DNA of 8,912 nt, from positions 1 through 8,912 of the forward strand of contig JAUXNR010000402.1 of the NCBI GenBank assembly GCA_030682755.1. The letters run 5' to 3'. This document shows positions 6,672 to 8,912 of the stretch, one piece after another. A model generated the notes under the pieces. The model did no database searches, was not told where the DNA came from, and was given only the letters and a program-made list of their open reading frames with translations. The stretch is from Flavobacterium sp. Its GTDB lineage: Bacteria > Bacteroidota > Bacteroidia > Flavobacteriales > Flavobacteriaceae. The position numbers and the translations under genes were made by a program. Within the stretch, counting starts at the first letter, position 1, and the number at the start of each line of letters is the position of its first letter.

Positions 6672-8429
6672 ATGAAACATATATTAAATAATAGAATATT
6701 ACAACTCAGTCTGGTGCTGATTTTCGGATTATTCTTAGGATGGCTAATTTTTAAATCGGACAACTCTGCTGAATCGAGTCATAATCACGAACAAGGAGAA
6801 GAAACTATCTACACTTGTTCTATGCACCCACAAATCAGACAGAATGAGCCGGGGAAATGTCCGCTTTGCGGTATGGATTTAATTCCTGTTACCCAAAAAT
6901 CTGATAAAGGTGAAAATAGTCCTTTTATACATACAATGTCTCCTGAAGCAATTGCATTGGCTAATGTGCAAACCCAAAAGGTAAAAACCGTTTCACCTGA
7001 ACACGAAATTTATCTCACAGGAAAAGTCGCTGTTAACGAACAAAAATTAGCTGTGATAACCGCAAATTATTCAGGAAGAATTGAAAAACTATTTATTGAT
7101 TTCACAGGACAAACAGTAAACACAGGGCAAAAATTAGCAACCATTTATTCTCCTGAATTGGTCACTGCACAAAAAGAATTAATCGAAGCTTCAAAATTCA
7201 AAGAGATTAATCCTGCACTATACAATGCCTCAAAGGAGAAATTACGCTTATGGAAAATTAATGAAAAGCAAATCAATGAAATTGAAACTAGCGGAGTTGT
7301 TTTGACTGAATTTGATGTTTATGCAGACCAATCAGGTGTCGTAATCAGAAGGGATATTGCAAAAGGGGATTATGTAAATAAAGGAACTGTGCTGTTTGAA
7401 ATTGCAGACCTAAGCAATGTTTGGATATTATTAGATGCTTATGAAAGTGATTTACTATTTATGAAAATTGGTCAGAAAATCACAATCACCCTTGCATCGA
7501 TACCGGGAAAGGTGTTCACAACTTCCATTTCTTTTATTGATCCATTAATAAATCCACAAACAAGAACCGCAGCAGTAAGAGCAGAATTAAACAACCCTCA
7601 ACAAATTCTCAAGCCTGAAATGTTTGTGAAGGGTAAAATCAAAGCAAGTTTATCGGTCAGCGAAAAATCTATTGTAATTTCCAAAACATCACTTCTTTGG
7701 ACAGGAAAACGCTCTGTTGTGTATGTGAAAGTTCCTAATACAGAATTTCCTGCATTTGAAATGAGAGAAATTACCTTAGGTGCTTCTTTGGGTGAATATT
7801 ACATTGTGGAAAGCGGATTAACCGAAGGAGAAGAAATTGTTACAAATGGCGTATTTGCTATTGATGGAGCAGCACAACTAAGTGGCAACTACAGTATGAT
7901 GAACCGAGCAATTGACAACACAGTTGCTGTCCCCGACAAGTTTACCGAACAACTATCAGATTTTGTAAACCAATATTTTGAACTCAAAAACAGTTTGGTT
8001 AAAAGTGATTTTCAACTGACACAAACTAATACCAAGAAACTTGAAACCATTTTTAACAAGATTGATATGAAGCTGCTAGATGAAGAAGCTCACTCAATTT
8101 GGATGGAACACTATTCAAAGCTAAAAAAAGACATAGGACAGTTACAAACAGCTAAAGACATCGATAAACAACGAGAAATATTCTCTCACCTTTCAAACCA
8201 AATTATTGAAATCGCAGAAACATTCAGGCTGAAAATTGAGACTGTATATGTAGCATATTGCCCAATGGCATTGGGAGACAAAGGAGCATACTGGCTCAGT
8301 GAAATTGAAGAAATCAACAACCCGTATTTTGGGAACAAAATGCTGAGATGTGGAGAAGTAAAAAAGAAAATTAAGAAAAAAGGAAAGCAAGAAACAAAAA
8401 CAATTCAACCTCAAGGGCATCAACATTAA
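6672..8429 (+). CDS. cusB: CusB-type RND periplasmic adaptor with HMBD and DUF3347
   Basis: A 585-residue membrane-fusion protein that should bridge pump and channel. A single N-terminal membrane segment (about 10-27) anchors it, and there is no lipobox. A His-containing linker follows (H37, H39). Next is an HMBD at 47-73 with C49-S-M-H-P and C63-P-L-C66-G-M-D-L. The adaptor core has barrel-sandwich halves at about 115-165 and 212-245 (S-G-R-I-E-K-L-F and S-G-V-V-I-R) flanking a helical hairpin, a beta-barrel, and a membrane-proximal domain to about 410. Residues 424-565 form a C-terminal DUF3347-type helical domain with Y529-C530-P-M532 and the closing R-C560-G-E-V. The extreme end has G-H-Q-H. 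The gene starts 16 bp after the channel stop and is last in the block. Domain identities are from recognised motifs; metal hand-off by HMBD and DUF3347 is inference. Confidence 0.95.
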   Translation: MKHILNNRILQLSLVLIFGLFLGWLIFKSDNSAESSHNHEQGEETIYTCSMHPQIRQNEPGKCPLCGMDLIPVTQKSDKGENSPFIHTMSPEAIALANVQTQKVKTVSPEHEIYLTGKVAVNEQKLAVITANYSGRIEKLFIDFTGQTVNTGQKLATIYSPELVTAQKELIEASKFKEINPALYNASKEKLRLWKINEKQINEIETSGVVLTEFDVYADQSGVVIRRDIAKGDYVNKGTVLFEIADLSNVWILLDAYESDLLFMKIGQKITITLASIPGKVFTTSISFIDPLINPQTRTAAVRAELNNPQQILKPEMFVKGKIKASLSVSEKSIVISKTSLLWTGKRSVVYVKVPNTEFPAFEMREITLGASLGEYYIVESGLTEGEEIVTNGVFAIDGAAQLSGNYSMMNRAIDNTVAVPDKFTEQLSDFVNQYFELKNSLVKSDFQLTQTNTKKLETIFNKIDMKLLDEEAHSIWMEHYSKLKKDIGQLQTAKDIDKQREIFSHLSNQIIEIAETFRLKIETVYVAYCPMALGDKGAYWLSEIEEINNPYFGNKMLRCGEVKKKIKKKGKQETKTIQPQGHQH

Positions 8430-8516
8430 GCCAACGCTATTTGCAAGCACATTGCCAAAGCCGCACAAGCCAACCCGCAGACCAAAGCTTTGTCAAAGAG
8501 CTTGCAAAGCCAACGC
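8428..8516 (+). repeat. Three AAGCCAAC words at ~40-bp spacing
   Basis: AAGCCAAC occurs at 8428-8435, 8467-8474 and 8507-8514, a period of 39 and 40 bp. The first and third extend to AAGCCAACGC. The sequence between copies shares only short words (GCAA, CCAAAG), so this is not a clean tandem repeat and certainly not a CRISPR array. The first copy overlaps the stop of the adaptor gene. Confidence 0.35.
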
Positions 8517-8656
8517 AGAGAAAAATTGTTTTTAAAAAATTTCCCGACCCTTAAAAAAAATAAAAAACGCAACGCACAGCCGACAGACAATGACACGAAA
8601 ACTCAACACCGACAATGGTTTGAAAGGACAGTGGACAAGAACACCAGCACCCAACA

Positions 8657-8768
8657 GGCGTTTGGCTCAATGGCGGGTGAAGTGGTTAATTGAACATTCT
8701 ACCTCGCATCAACTTTTGTGGTGTATTGACTGTTTTGTGCTCCGAAACCCGCCACTGCGCCAAGCGCC
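8657..8768. repeat. 22-bp imperfect inverted repeat around a 68-bp loop
   Basis: The left arm (8657-8678, starting GGCG and ending GGCGGGT) and right arm (8747-8768, starting ACCCGCC and ending GCGCC) are reverse complements at 19 of 22 positions. One of the three differences would be a G-U pair in RNA of this strand. The arms are G+C-rich, in contrast to the AT-rich surroundings. The 68-bp loop contains TTTTGTG twice (8714-8720 and 8733-8739). No T-tract follows the right arm closely, so a Rho-independent terminator is unlikely. It may be a dispersed intergenic repeat, a small non-autonomous mobile element or a structured RNA; the sequence alone does not decide. Confidence 0.65.
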
Positions 8769-8823
8769 AAAACGTCAGGCTGTGAATAAACCCTCTTTTC
8801 TCCAAAATTTCATATCCTGAAAC

Positions 8824-8857
8824 TTGATTCGTTGAGTTTTAAGCGACGTTAAATTTG
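8824..8857 (+). promoter_or_regulatory. Candidate promoter reading out of the right edge
   Basis: TAAATTTG at 8850-8857 matches the Bacteroidota -7 element TAnnTTTG. A TTG at 8824-8826 lies 23 bases upstream, at the far end of tolerated spacing; another at 8832-8834 is too close (15 bases). A start near 8862 would transcribe a gene beyond the window. Such an octamer is not rare in AT-rich DNA, so this is only a candidate. Confidence 0.3.
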
Positions 8858-8912
8858 GATGTATTTTGATTTGTATTCAAGATAATTTGAGCTAAAAAGA
8901 GCTTTAAGTAGG

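Larger units (their letters stand above)
8430..8912. other. Non-coding 3' region with altered composition; no gene supported
   Basis: I see no convincing gene in these ~480 bp. The short open frames at 8490-8693 and 8590-8820 lack recognisable motifs and run through the inverted repeat. From about 8430 to 8660 the top strand is rich in A and C (repeated AAGCC, CCAA and GCAA words) and by eye higher in G+C than the preceding genes, unlike the A/T-rich coding regions. A weak hairpin GCTTTGT (8487-8493) / GCAAAGC (8504-8510) is not followed directly by a T-run, so I do not call a terminator. Homopolymer-rich DNA occupies 8521-8577. From 8769 onward the sequence returns to ordinary AT-rich DNA. 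The segment may hold the end of the efflux transcript and an inserted or conserved intergenic element. Confidence 0.6.

Noticed and set aside
8428..8516. Possible CRISPR array from AAGCCAAC words at ~40-bp spacing
   Set aside because: The repeated unit is only 8-10 bp, there are three copies, and the inter-copy sequences share words. No cas genes are present.
8487..8540. Rho-independent terminator for the efflux operon
   Set aside because: The 7-bp hairpin is weak, and the nearest T-run (8529-8533) is about 18 bases past it and directly continues into an A-run, so the required stem-then-U-tract form is absent.
8649..8768. Integron attC-like site, suggested by ACCCAAC (8649-8655, fits RYYYAAC) beside an inverted repeat
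   Set aside because: No matching GTTRRRY core is found past the right arm, and the arms are nearly perfect without the unpaired bases expected of attC.
8490..8820. Two overlapping open frames of 67 and 76 codons in the 3' region
   Set aside because: Neither has a recognisable domain, signal peptide or plausible leader. Both run through the inverted repeat or the A/C-skewed DNA, and their residue composition (K/N/T/Q-rich or R/W-rich) mirrors the base skew.

Overview
The window is AT-rich DNA. It carries a copper/silver efflux gene cluster of the kind found in Bacteroidota (Flavobacteriia, Sphingobacteriia or Chitinophagia type). Three things support that assignment. The genes include families I know mainly from this phylum: a small HYC/CC/HHPP-motif protein and an RND adaptor with a C-terminal DUF3347 domain. 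The clearest promoter matches the Bacteroidota -7 element TAnnTTTG. Gene starts are preceded by A-rich leaders and lack a clear Shine-Dalgarno sequence. I cannot name the species.

Layout. Positions 1-242 hold the 3' end of a P1B-type ATPase whose last two membrane helices carry the CopB-type (P1B-3) signature. A short intergenic region with a candidate promoter (302-332) follows, then a 130-residue Cys/His protein of unknown function (348-740). A 96-bp gap contains a long nested inverted repeat (736-821). After it comes a tightly packed block of five same-strand genes (837-8429), with gaps of 6, 3, -4 and 16 bp. In order they are a periplasmic HMA-domain lipoprotein, a periplasmic heavy-metal-binding-domain (HMBD) lipoprotein, a CusA-type RND pump of 1261 residues, a TolC/CusC-type outer-membrane channel, and a CusB-type adaptor with HMBD at its N terminus and DUF3347 at its C terminus. 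The last ~480 bp (8430-8912) has no credible gene. It differs in composition (A/C-rich top strand, higher G+C) and contains a 22-bp imperfect inverted repeat around a 68-bp loop.

How the genes work together (inference from families). The ATPase would move Cu from cytoplasm to periplasm. The two small lipoproteins would bind periplasmic metal and may pass it to the adaptor or pump, the position CusF fills in Escherichia coli; no CusF-like gene is visible here. The adaptor, pump and channel would then export metal across the outer membrane. The pump keeps the three methionines (M727, M777, M866) that align with the CusA Cu(I)/Ag(I) site, so Cu/Ag is a better substrate guess than Co/Zn/Cd. No regulator gene lies inside the window.

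The overall system is a known type rather than a new one. The least ordinary details are a ~60-residue Met/Ser/Asn/Gly-rich insertion at what should be the adaptor-docking tip of the channel, four extra hydrophobic segments between TM6 and TM7 of the pump, a DxxG-repeat insertion between two metal-ligand methionines, a Cys where E. coli CusA has the proton-relay Lys, and the two structured non-coding repeats.
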